NCBI RefSeq assembly: GCF_022539665.2
Contig: NC_081338.1
Span: 6,374,446-6,438,445 of the forward strand
Direction of reading: 5' to 3'
Source: Daphnia carinata
Lineage: Eukaryota; Arthropoda; Branchiopoda; Diplostraca; Daphniidae
Length of the DNA: 64,000 nt
A program made the position numbers and the translations under genes. The notes beneath the pieces are model-generated. The model ran no database searches, was not told the DNA's origin, and worked only from the letters and a program-made list of their open reading frames with translations. Of the stretch, positions 26,339 to 44,190 are shown in pieces (within the stretch, counting starts at the first letter, position 1; the number at the start of each line of letters is the position of its first letter).

Positions 26339-27533
26339 TCTTTCTCCTCCCCTTTTGGGATGAGGGAAGGGGGACGAAGGGTTTGGCTGAACAGCGAACT
26401 TGCTAATGTCATGAAATTATAAAAACTAAAAACTTTGGAATTATATTGCTAATAAAACTAATTCTGATTTAATTGCATTACATTAGAAACATTTTAAAGT
26501 TATTGATCAGAAGAATATGTCTATCGCAAAGGTTCACCAACGATCAGTACTGAAAATATACCAATTTGTTCGGTCTGTTTAGGGATTGCTATCAAACTTC
26601 GCGGATCATCAAAAAAAGCCTACGCTAATTCTAACATGTCAAGGATTTTTGGAAAATTATCTTAATTAGCTAGTGGGCTTGGCCTAATAATAGCGAAATG
26701 CAAATTGAACGCGACCGTCAGATGGCGTTGAGAGCAAAACAGTAAAGATAGGGAGGGAAAAGGGAATCAAACAAAAGTAATCGTCTTTTTAGTGTGTGTG
26801 TGTGTATGCCTGTGTGTGAACGTATAGTGTACTAGGGGAAGAGGAGAGTTGGTTCTAGGGTTTTTGAAGGGGTTGGCTGAGAGACGGAGGGGTGGGAGTT
26901 TTTTCCCCTTTTTTACACAGTGTTAGTAGTACACACTGTCGATCTCGGTTCACTTCTGCTGGGGGCTGGCCTGTTCTCTGGGTGCATCTTTCTCTCTCTC
27001 TCTCCCCGTCGTCTCTTTTCTGTGGGCAGACTACCCATCTCTCATGTTGAACTGGCTTTGCACCGAAAGTGTTCATCTCCTGGATCGTGAATCGACGGGG
27101 GTGTAAAAATCAGCCGCAACAGTAGTTGGTCAATCCCTTCTAAATTCACGGAATATTAATGCGAGGATATTTTGGCGGCATTACTGCTGGTGCTCTCTTC
27201 TTTCGACAATCCCACAGGTGAGGTTCTGACTGGATTCGAGCTACCCCGTGTACTGCCTTCCTTTGTTTGGGCTCCCCTAACCAACACACACGTATGGCCG
27301 CCACATTTCATCCACATGGGGGGATAGGATTTCAGTTTCATCCTTTGTTTTGTTTTACATAGCTGCTTGTAGAACTTGTGTAATGAAATATACTTCTCTT
27401 TGTTCCTAGGTTGGATGGGATCTAACCAGAACGTTAACCAGTGTCCTAGCAGAAAGTCTATATCTGACAATAGGATGTTAAACTGAAATCGGTTTAGATC
27501 CAGGATCTGCCTGACCGGACTCGACAGCCAGCA
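26339..27533. other. Divergent intergenic region between RpS14 and Zswim8
   Basis: It holds the RpS14 promoter on the left and the Zswim8 promoter and 5' UTR on the right. A GT-rich microsatellite lies near 26790-26820 and a CT tract near 26990. A CTCF-like CGTCAGATGGCG occurs near 26715. I see no coding exon. Confidence 0.45.
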
Positions 27534-35199
<7,666 letters not shown>

Positions 35200-36540
35200 C
35201 ACAAAGTCATTGATAGGAAAATTTTTTTACCTTGCATCCACCTCCACAATTTTTTTCGTCTCACGTAAAAGCAAAAATTGTATATAGTTCATTGTCATCC
35301 GTCGTATACTTTAGATTACCTCGCTCGTTTAAAATCTCTCCCCCACTTCACGTTTAACCCAATCCGATGAAAAATTTGACTTCGCTCGTGTCGCAAAGTG
35401 ATCGATGTCCGAATCGATAGTTTATTCTCCTTATCTTTTTTTTTAACCAGACTCGCTTCAATTTTAGATGAAAAAAAAAACACACACATAAAAACAGATA
35501 CCAATTTAAAAATTAAATTTGTTCATCCCTGCTCCAAACTATTGTTGTACGTTTGTTTTTTTCATTTTCACCTTTCCATAGACCATATAAATATAGTTCA
35601 CAGGCAGATAACTCTCAGGGAGCTTCCAACTAAAGGAAACTGGTTGTCTGAAAACAATTTTTTTGTTTCTATTCATCCGATTCTCAATCCGCATCGACAC
35701 CGTTGACAAAATACTTCTGTTTCCCGGCTTCGATCAAATTTGTAGGAGAGAAACAATGACACTTGGTACGGAAAAAAATTTTATAAGAAGAGAAAGCCGC
35801 ATTAGTTTTAAATTGAAACATAAAATTAAAAAAAAAAGTAACTGAAGGCTAAAGGAACAGGTTCATCAAACTGGCTCAATAACGATTTGTTTTTTATTAA
35901 CTTAAAAAATTCGTTTATGTCACTTGGCAAACATGTATGAACCTTGATAAAATTTGCTCCTTTATTCTTAGCTGTTCTAAGTGTTTCTTTGTGTCTTGAC
36001 TGTTAAACTTCCTTTCACCTATGTAAAAAAAATGAAAAAAAAGAAACTTGGGATGTCGCTTTTTAAAGTAATTTCCATTTACTGTAGAGCGTCAATTCAA
36101 TGTCGAAACGTTTTACAACCTTTCTTAGAGACGTTGATGTTCTTTTCGTTTCCCCCTTCTTTCCAGTTCTTTTCCCTTCGTTTTTCTTTTTAAATTACTT
36201 TTTGTTTAATTTTGTTTTGTTTCTTCACCTTCGCAAGAGAATGTTCTATTAATTGCGCAACAAATTTAAATGAAATGTTTGTTTGAAGTTGTCAAGATTG
36301 AAATAATAGATGAGATTGGGAGAATCATATGTCATTTATCAACCTTTGAACCCCATCAACAAAGTAACTGGTAAAAATACACGGTTTTCTCGTTATGATT
36401 GTAATTACCTCTTTATTTGGAACTAATGATAGTTAATGTAATAAAGAGTGTTAGTTCTTTTATACAGTATTCGAAAGAGATTGTGACGTCTTAGACAAAC
36501 AAACAGCTATTAATTCATATTCACTGGAAAATTTGGTGAA
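35200..36540. other. Zswim8 3' UTR and downstream spacer
   Basis: AT-rich DNA with no coding support. An AATAAA at 36440-36445 could end a 1.2-kb Zswim8 3' UTR. A long 3' UTR would be usual for a regulatory gene, but the true end is unknown. Confidence 0.4.
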
Positions 36541-36621
36541 TTTGGCGCCAATAATTTATAAATACGGTAACTGGTTGCCAGATGTCGTTGCCAACAGTTT
36601 AAACTTTTCTTTTGGCGCCAA
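36541..36621. promoter_or_regulatory. Pair of E2F-type palindromes
   Basis: TTTGGCGCCAA occurs at 36541-36551 and again at 36611-36621, exactly 70 bp apart. It matches the E2F/DP palindrome TTTSGCGCSAAA. The pair brackets one copy of a 48-bp sequence that recurs just upstream of ash2, suggesting an original or duplicated promoter. Confidence 0.5.
36553..36600 (+). repeat. Direct repeat copy 1 (promoter-like segment)
   Basis: A 48-base segment that matches 37530-37577 at 43 of 48 positions by eye. It includes the shared core GATGTCGTTGCCAAC. This copy sits between the two E2F palindromes. Confidence 0.85.
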
Positions 36622-36696
36622 TCTCTATAAAAAAAAAGACAAGGCAAAATGAAGAGGACGGGCCTAAAGTTACTATTGCGTTAGAAAAATGCAAAA

Positions 36697-36766
36697 GAAA
36701 AATATTGAAATAACATGTTAAAATATTAAATGAAAAATATTGAAATAATATGTTAAAATATTTTTA
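36697..36766 (+). repeat. AT-rich tandem repeat, two 35-bp units
   Basis: Two adjacent units beginning GAAAAATATTGAAATAA at 36697 and 36732, nearly identical over 35 bases, followed by a partial third (AATATGTTA). Confidence 0.85.
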
Positions 36767-36939
36767 TTTATTTAAATAATATGTTACAAAATTAGTGTCG
36801 ATTATTTGAAGATTCGAACACGTGAAATCAATATGGCAGCCGCAAACTATGCTACAGCGCCATACTTGCCATGAATATTATGTATTACCATATACATAAC
36901 CCACCTATTTGAAAGAGTGACACCCGTAGCTAAATTTGG

Positions 36940-37370
36940 TTGGAATGTGCTGTCTTGGCACAGTGGTTATCATCCACGCTTTGTATTCTATCGGTCCAGG
37001 GTTCAAGTTCCGCCACATCCAATTTCCAAGCCTTCCCTTCCCTACGTGTTCTCCTCCCGCCCCGCTCTCCTCCCTCCCACCCCGCCCACATCATCATTAA
37101 AGATTCGCAAGATTCTTCATTTCATCGGATTACGCAACATTCAGCGTCTTCATCTCAACGGATTTTCAAGATTCTTCATCTCAACGGTTTCTCAAGATTT
37201 TTCCTCTCAACGGATTACTTCATCATCGCTTCGAACATCATCTACACCAACGCTGAAGAAAGAAAAAAAAAGAACAGCCATGCTTACTATACAGGGGCTA
37301 AAAATGGCACACAAAACACTACACGTTGAAGAAGATCGACTCACAAACTTAAGGTAGAGAAGAGGTAATC
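36940..37370 (+). mobile_element. tRNA-derived SINE-like element
   Basis: The 5' part has RNA polymerase III internal promoter boxes in tRNA order. An A box TGGCACAGTGG lies at 36956-36966 and a B box GGTTCAAGTTCC at 37000-37011, about 33 bases apart. The tRNA-like head ends near 37015. A pyrimidine-rich body follows, containing three or four imperfect copies of a CATCTCAACGGATT-type unit (about 37110-37220), then a short A-rich stretch at 37256-37273. Intact tRNA pairing is not evident, so a functional tRNA gene is unlikely. The exact 3' boundary and target-site duplication are uncertain. An open frame of 146 codons across the element is judged fortuitous. Confidence 0.6.
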
Positions 37371-37529
37371 GGAGCTCGTAGGCTGTTCGTAAGCCTCCCC
37401 ATGGCCACTAGGTTCATGGATGCAGGCAGCTAATCATCGGGCAATGTGACCCTCCTCGATATCAAAAAGTTTTTGTTTTCCTTAACTTCCTTACTAGTAG
37501 GGTAGTAGCTAGTAGGTAGGCAGGCTTGT

Positions 37530-37577
37530 AATTTATAAGTACGTTAACTGGCTGCAAGATGTCGTTGCCAACTGTTT
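37530..37577 (+). repeat. Direct repeat copy 2, upstream of ash2
   Basis: Second copy of the 48-base segment at 36553-36600, located 164 bases before the ash2 start codon. The SINE-like element lies between the two copies. Confidence 0.85.
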
Positions 37578-37740
37578 TGTTAAATTTGCTTTCAAACAAT
37601 GTTCTAGAATGGCGGATTTTAGCCTTACAGAGTAATTTGTCTCAACAAATTTATAGCGATTTCTGAGTTAATGATTATAAATTTAAAATAACAGGAACTC
37701 TGAAGATAAACCGGTTCTAGCCTCCGAGTCTACTGAAATA

Positions 37741-40152
37741 ATGGACGGGCTTTCTGAGGATGTTTTGCCAATCGGTACTGATGAAGCAACTATCATTTCA
37801 CGTCCTGCATTCAAAGTGGCAGATATATCGGAAGACGTACAGGCTGAAGCAATTGAGTGTAGAAGTTTAACAGATGCTGGTGAAGCAAAATCTCTTGAGT
37901 TGTCTTCGGTTTTATTAAACACTGGGAAAACTACAGAGCGAGAAGGCAACTGCTATTGGTAAACAACAATTCACTTATAATGATACTGTACATTAGTTTT
38001 CTATGACATTCCCATGACACTTATTATACCAATTTGATTTTGAATTGTTTATGACTCAGTGGAAAGGATCGCAACATGAATATAGTAGAGCTATTCTGTG
38101 CAACATGTCTTCGTTGGTTTCATGAATCGTGCATCAGTTACCAGTTGGGAAAATTAGTTCCCTTTATGATGAACTATGTTTTTCTCTGCAAGAATTGCTC
38201 TCCTACTGGTTTGGAGAGCTTTAAGAAAAACCAAGCTCGTAAGTTCTTTTTGATTCCTTATTTGATATTATATGTATGTAATGTAGCAAAACTCTCAACA
38301 AATAATATATAATTTAGAATTTACCCAGATGTGCATTACAACAATAGCTAACTTGATGCAAAACAGCACTAAAGAAGGAACTTCACGGCAGTACTTTTCC
38401 AGAGACCGTGAAATTGTGCCATACATTGATTCACATTGGGAATATCTAACCACAATGCCAAGAAGAGTCACCCAATCCTGGCATTCCACAATACAAAAGA
38501 CCTTGATGAAGGAAAAAGGTATTTTGGCAAACTAGCTAATGGATTGTTCTTCTAATGATTATTTTTTTGTATTTTTTTTTTCTATTTTCATAGGTTTGAT
38601 ATTTGTGTGCCAAGAACCTGTGCCCGAAACAATGACAAGTGATTGCATGTTTGGTCTGTTGTCATTGGAACTTGTAAATATCAGACCCAATTACGAAGCG
38701 ATGGTTAGAGCAGGGCATCTCAAACAAACCGACACGACTGGTGGCAATAGTAAAATAGCTTGATATTTGACGTATTTCTCACGCCCGTGTATTTAACATC
38801 TATGTTGTTGTTTTTTGGTATAGCCGGGATTCGTGGTCGTGGCTATAAACGTCGCGTACCTGAACAGTTTGGCGGAAATCAGCGCAAAACCCGGAATGAT
38901 ATTGGAACTCCTAAACTACCCGCTCATGGTTATCCACTTGACCATCCGTTTAATAAGGATGGTTATCGATACATTTTAGCAGAGCCCGATCCACATGCCC
39001 CATTTAGGTAGGGCTTTTCAGTTCACTATGCATGAGAAAACAAATAATATAATTTTATTTCGCTTACAGGCAAGAGTTTGATGAGAGCAGCGATTGGGCA
39101 GGGAAACCTATTCCAGGCTGGTTGTACCGCAAATTAAATCCCTCTCAGGTTCTCCTGACGTTACATGATCGAGCGCCTCAGATCAAAGTTACAGAAGATA
39201 GAATGGCTGCCACGGGAGAGAAAGGATATTGTACCATTCGAGCCACACATTGTCAGTAGTCCTACGTAGTCTTACGCTAAATGTGTCTTTTACATAATGT
39301 TTGTCATTGTTAGATGTCAACCGTGGGGCATGGTATTGGGAATGTACCATCGAAGAAATGCCTGAATTGGCTGCTACTCGAATCGGCTTTGCCCAAGCAT
39401 ATGGTAATCTTCAAGCACCATTAGGATATGATAAATTTGGTTATTCTTGGAGATCCAGGTAACCCTAGCCTCTAAGATTCTAGTCAATGCTGCCAGTTAA
39501 TATTCTTTACCATCCAGGAAAGGAACGGTATTTCATGAATCTATAGGCAAGCACTTTTCACAAGGGTACTGCGAAGGAGATACATTAGGCATTCTTATTG
39601 AACTACCAGATAATCCATCAGGCAACTACATTCCTCCGACTTACAAAGACAAGGTATCTTGATCCTTAAAAATCTATACGTCTAAAAGTCTGAAAATGCG
39701 TGTAACAAACGCTTTTATTGTCATAGCCGCTGGTGAAATTCAAGAGTCACCTATATTATGAGGACCGCGATGAGGTGCAGGAAGAACTTCGTAACTTGAA
39801 GTCACTGAAAGGCGCCAAAATTGATTTTTACAAGAATGGAATTCATCAAGGAACCGGTTTCCAGGAGATTTACGCAGGGAATTATTTTCCAGCCCTATCA
39901 CTGTACAAAAATGTAACAGTCTCCGTTAACTTTGGACCCAATTTCAAGTTTGCTCCGAAAGGTGTTGCATTTCGAGGCGTAAGTAGAGAACCTCAGTAAT
40001 TAGCAAAGGGGAATTACATGATGTATTAATTGGAATAATGATTGCAGATGCACGAGAGAGCCGAGGAGTCAATCGCGGAACAGGCAATGGCCGATATGCT
40101 ATACCTAACTGAAAACGAAGGTCGTCTTCGTCTCGATAACTTTGGTATGTAA
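37741..40152 (+). CDS. ash2: Set1/Ash2 histone methyltransferase complex subunit ASH2
   Basis: Ten exons: 37741-37958, 38060-38238, 38318-38518, 38594-38749, 38824-39007, 39070-39251, 39314-39458, 39518-39653, 39727-39978 and 40048-40152, giving 585 residues. Ash2 is a core WRAD subunit that stimulates MLL/Set1 enzymes for H3K4 methylation. An acidic N-terminus is followed by the atypical PHD-like zinc finger ([28 protein letters not shown]) and a winged-helix region ([20 protein letters not shown]). The linker carries GRGYKRR. A split SPRY domain follows ([27 protein letters not shown]-like [47 protein letters not shown]). A C-terminal DPY30-binding helix ends the protein ([15 protein letters not shown]). 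The ATG at 37741 is the first in frame after a stop. The last codons (GGTATGTAA) overlap a perfect donor, so an alternative C-terminus is possible. AATAAA at 40586. Confidence 0.95.
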
Positions 40153-40982
40153 TTTCTAAACGGATAGAATTTGTGGAAACATTTTAAGCGGTAAACTTGC
40201 ACTGAGGTTTCGAAACCTCGTATATGTTTATTGTTCCCATCTATTTGTTCATTGCATTTCAAAGGGTAACATTTTGATATCAAGAATAGACGATCATTGT
40301 CATTTTTACTGTGAATCTGTGCCACTTATTATGTTTATATTGGATGCCACCTTCTTGATAATGAATTCGCAACTTCGATCGGAACATTTATGTTTGTCAT
40401 TTTTTTTATATTGACACAAGAGCTAAACGGAGTGTTACAGAGAATGGCTGAAATGAGGTTTGGGCATTTTCAAATACGTCTTGCCATTTATTGCAATTAG
40501 GTAAAAACAAACTAACAAAACAGACAGGCGAAACCAAAAAAAACTGGATAATCGAACCCCGCATATAGCAAGTCATAAACCTTTTAATAAATCATGTCTG
40601 TTGGAGTTCCTTTTCACGTTCTAACAGCAGGGATAATTAAATTTAAATCAATACAAAATCGATATTTTTCACTATATGCTAAGGTTGCCTATCGAAAAAA
40701 TTTGTTAAGTATACAGCGTGATCTTTCATCGCCATCTCTGTTTTCAGAACCATAGCTTCGTCTTTCCTGGGCTGAAAGGAATACCACCGCCAGGATCGCC
40801 ACTTTACTGTTCGAGTAATATTCGTGCGAGAATATTGTGAATATTGCTTGGGTTTCCCCTACGTTCGCAGACCTTCAGATTAGGCAGAACAGTGTACGTT
40901 TAGACAGACGAGCGCGTTTCTCACACGTGGTCTTGAGCTACTTCTAAAGCACTAAACACCATCAGCCGTAGTTCAACATAAA
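40153..40982. other. ash2 3' UTR and nucleolin-like B promoter
   Basis: AT-rich 3' UTR to the AATAAA at 40586. The region just before 40983 is more GC-rich and includes a CACACGTGG E-box-like site, probably the nucleolin-like B promoter and leader. No coding exon. Confidence 0.45.
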
Positions 40983-42758
40983 ATGAGTCAAGTAGGTTAT
41001 AATCTTGGTTAAAGTATTTTTTTTAGCACTTACATCAAAGTTGATGTTCTAGGACATGTTTGGTTCACGTGGAAGAGGCCGAGGTGGCGGTGGACGTGGC
41101 CGTGGTGGCGGTGGCCGGGGTGGCGGTGGCCGCGGCCGAGGTGGTGGAGATCGTGGGGGATCTCGAGGTTTTCGAGGCGGAGGCAGAGGTTTCCGAGGCG
41201 GCTCGAGAGGAAACTTCAGTGGTGGTGACCGTGGCAATGACAGCTGGGGTGGCTCAGGCAATTCTTCCCGTGGAGGACCATTCAGAGGTGGTCGGGGAAG
41301 TGGTGGAGATAGAGGCAGAGGAGCTTTTGCGAATCGTGGCAGAGGAGCACCTTCTGGTGGTGCTCGTGGAAGAGGTGGTGGAGCTCTTCCTAGTCGTGGG
41401 GAGTATCTGCGTTTTGAAATTAAAGCTGGCCTACAACTGTATGTCACTTTCAATGAAACCCCAGTGGTTGAGGAACTTGAAAAACTGCCTGGATTTCACT
41501 CATTGAGCACACCGTACAATGAAAAGGAAATTATAAGAATAATCTTGTTTAGAGATTTAGAGTCATTAGAAGCTGCTCGAAAAATACTAGATGCCCAAGA
41601 AAATGTGAAATCCACAGACCATATGGGGATGAAATCAGCAAAAAAACAGGTAGGGTTTTTACTATAAGATATGTAATTGTTATCTGTAAAGATCTTTTCT
41701 CTTTGGGTAGAGCGACTCCCTAGAAAGCCGTCAAATTTACCTAAGGTTCGCCAAACCTTACGTAGAAGATGATGTAAAAAAGCTTGACACAAAAATCGAG
41801 GAAATTCTGCCTTTGAAGGAAAACAGGTTATTTTCTCGTTCTAATTTACTGTACATGTTTTCTTAAAAGTTTACTAACAATGATTTTATTGATAAATAGC
41901 TGTAAAGTACAATTTGTGTCGGCTGAAGAAGCGGAATTGGCGGTTGAAAGATTAAAGGGCAAAATTGGCCAGAGCTTCTTAAAACAAGTGGATATTCCAT
42001 ATGTTGTACAGAGTGCCAAGTTAGCAGTTGCTAGCATTCAACAAGACCAGTAAGATTGCAATCTGATTTCAAGATTATACCTATTTAGTATTTGTGTTAT
42101 TAACTGAATTTTCTTCTTGTAGGGTTGTGTTCAGGGATGTTCCAAAAAATGTGACCATCAAAGATATTGCAGATCAATTCCCCGACGCAGTCTCTTTTAT
42201 GCTGTACAACAAGACCTTCCCAGCTTCCAATTACTGGTGAGTTACTTTATTCATTACTTATTCTCAAATTTTAACATGCAGTTTTTACTAGCCATGCTGC
42301 GCTCCGCTTCAAGAATCCTGAGCGAGTTGCCGAAATCTTGAAGTCAAAAAATCTGAAAATTGCAGGAAAGAAAATCTACGTCTTCCCCGCCTGCATGGAA
42401 TTCTTACATGAATATCCGAAGTTGGGTGAACCAGAGCCAGTTGTTGAACAGTCAGGAAATGGCACTGAAGTCAAAGATGTAAAATACCTTTGTTTTATAG
42501 TTTTCTTTGCAGCTGCTGATTCTTTTAATTGTAGGAACCCCCAAGCAAAAAAAGGAAAGTAGGACAAGAAGAAGAATCCATGGAACAGGATGAAGAGGAA
42601 AGTGACGAAGAGGAAGACGAGGAAGACGAAGAAGAGGAAGAAGAAGACGAAGACGAAAATGACGAAGGTATTTTTGAATTTCATAGTTCGTTGTATAAAT
42701 AATAAAGCAAAATTTCGTTTTAGCTGCCGATGAAGATGATTCTGACGAAAGCGACTAG
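40983..42758 (+). CDS. Nucleolin-like RGG/RRM protein B
   Basis: Eight exons: 40983-40991, 41053-41649, 41711-41826, 41900-42049, 42123-42236, 42292-42478, 42535-42667 and 42724-42758, giving 446 residues. The first exon encodes only Met-Ser-Gln. A long, nearly pure RGG/RGRGG region (about residues 7-110) is followed by three RRM-like segments (LYVTFNETPVVEELEKL, IYLRFAKPYVEDD, VVFRDVPKNVTIKDI). An NLS-like PPSKKRKV and a strongly Glu/Asp-rich tail end the protein. RGG regions bind RNA and G-rich nucleic acid; acidic tails are typical of nucleolar chaperone-like proteins. The specific function is inferred. It is paralogous to 17817-19632, with matching intron phases. B keeps the cleaner RGG array and the longer acidic tail, so it may be the more typical member of the pair. 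Confidence 0.82.
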
Positions 42759-43760
42759 ACTTGACAAATCGGACACATTGCTGGAGTTTTTAAATCTTTA
42801 GTAACAAAGCGTTTAGCCGTCTTTTTTTTTTTCGATTGACAATGTTTGTTGTTATCTACGTTTTGCCTGATTTGGAGATATACCGCACCCATACATCGGA
42901 TAAAGTGATGTATGCGATGATCGAAGCTGTTTGTACTGGTGATTAATTAGCCCAGCACTGTTGTTGTGAAAAGGAAATTGCTGGATGAAGCTAATCGTCG
43001 GAGGAGTGAGAATTTATCTCCTGTTTGTCATCAACTGTTATTCTCACGTGAAATGGAGGGTACTAATGCTAGCATTTAACTTACGTAGAAAGCTTCTGTT
43101 CGGTTTCGAAGAAAAATCTAAGGAAAATTTTTGGTTGCTACGGATACCTACCGAAGGGAAAGCAGGAAGTCTGCAAGTCAAGAGCTTTAATGGAAATAAT
43201 TTAATTGTATCTAACCTTTTCTGTTTTGTTTACAGTGTAGATGGAGATGATAGACGTTTCAAAGGTTATTCAACCTAACTTGTCTCAACAAACTTTGGGT
43301 ATTGCTTTTTTTAAATTCTTTGTTGCAAAAAGATGCTCAGTATTTTGATTATCCTCATCTAATCGACTTTGACAGATAAACTAGACTACCGGAGTTTCTT
43401 GGAGAACTGCGAGAAAAGAACGGAATAAAAAGTTGGAAACTTTTTTGCTTCGTCTACTACCTGACTTTTATAAACATTTTCGTAAGTGATTATTTATCAT
43501 AAATGGAAAATACTCATTAAAGTATGTTTTGAAGAACGTCCATCGCCTTTTGTACTAGTAGCATAAAATGTAAAAATTTTTGTCTATCGCTGGCTAAATT
43601 CATTCGGAAAATAAGATCAGAAAATAATTTTTCAATATCGTGTTAGCAATTAAACAAATGTATTTTTAATTTCCAGGTGAAACATACAAGTAGACAAAAG
43701 AAATATGGTGGTGGAGTCGCACTAAAATAATACTTTCAAGGTGAGAAGAACAGTAACTGT
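42759..43760. other. Intergenic region after nucleolin-like B
   Basis: 3' UTR and AT-rich spacer. The 97-codon frame at 42985-43278 lacks any recognisable domain and has no supporting splice or composition signal, so I treat it as chance. Confidence 0.45.
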
Positions 43761-44083
43761 GCACTTCTGCAGTGCGACAAGTAACCAGTTTCTGAAAAGA
43801 TTTAGGTAACCAAAATGCATCACTGAATTCTTTCATTCGCTAAATCGTCTTCTTTCACATTCTTCTTTAAATGGAAATCCACAAAATTGACAAATTGCAC
43901 GCTTTGCAATTCTTTTCAGCATTGCATCGTCCACGTGCACTTCAGCAGTACGACGGATAACCAGTTTCTGAAAAGATTTAGGTAACCAAAATGCATTACT
44001 GCAATTCTTTGATTCACTAATTGTCTTTATTTCATATTCTCCTTTGAATCAAATTACGCGCTATGCAATTCTTTTCGCAATTC
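43761..44083 (-). repeat. 176-bp imperfect tandem duplication with decayed reading frame
   Basis: Unit 1 is 43761-43936 and unit 2 is 43937 to about 44083. Within them a stretch from CCAGTTTCTG to AAAATGCAT is the same in both, about 36 bases. On the minus strand, one frame across the units reads FWLPKSFQKLVIRRTAEV and continues into a Cys-containing segment (ICQFCGFPFKEECERRR) before a stop. The matching part of the other unit has in-frame stops. This looks like a duplicated and decaying coding fragment. It lies about 110 bases past the stop of the retropepsin-like gene, on the same strand. Confidence 0.6.
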
Positions 44084-44190
44084 AATTAGACCACTTTTAT
44101 GCATTCACATGGAAATCAAGAAAAAATTTGTTTTGCTAATCTTCCATCTTAATAATAGCATCATTCTGGTGGCTTATTTCATCAGCTCTC

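Noticed and set aside
36950-37020. Functional tRNA gene
   Set aside because: The A and B boxes are present but I could not fold an acceptor stem or a sensible anticodon arm, and a long repeat body follows.
36917-37357. Open frames of 129-146 codons across the SINE-like element
   Set aside because: They coincide with a tRNA-derived repeat, have no domain and show no splice or start context.
41049-41453. Proline-rich 134-codon minus-strand frame
   Set aside because: It is the antisense of the RGG-coding exon of nucleolin-like B; Gly/Arg codons read backwards give Pro-rich frames.
43755-44090. CRISPR-like array
   Set aside because: Only two long units with no spacer pattern, in a eukaryotic genome; it is a tandem duplication.
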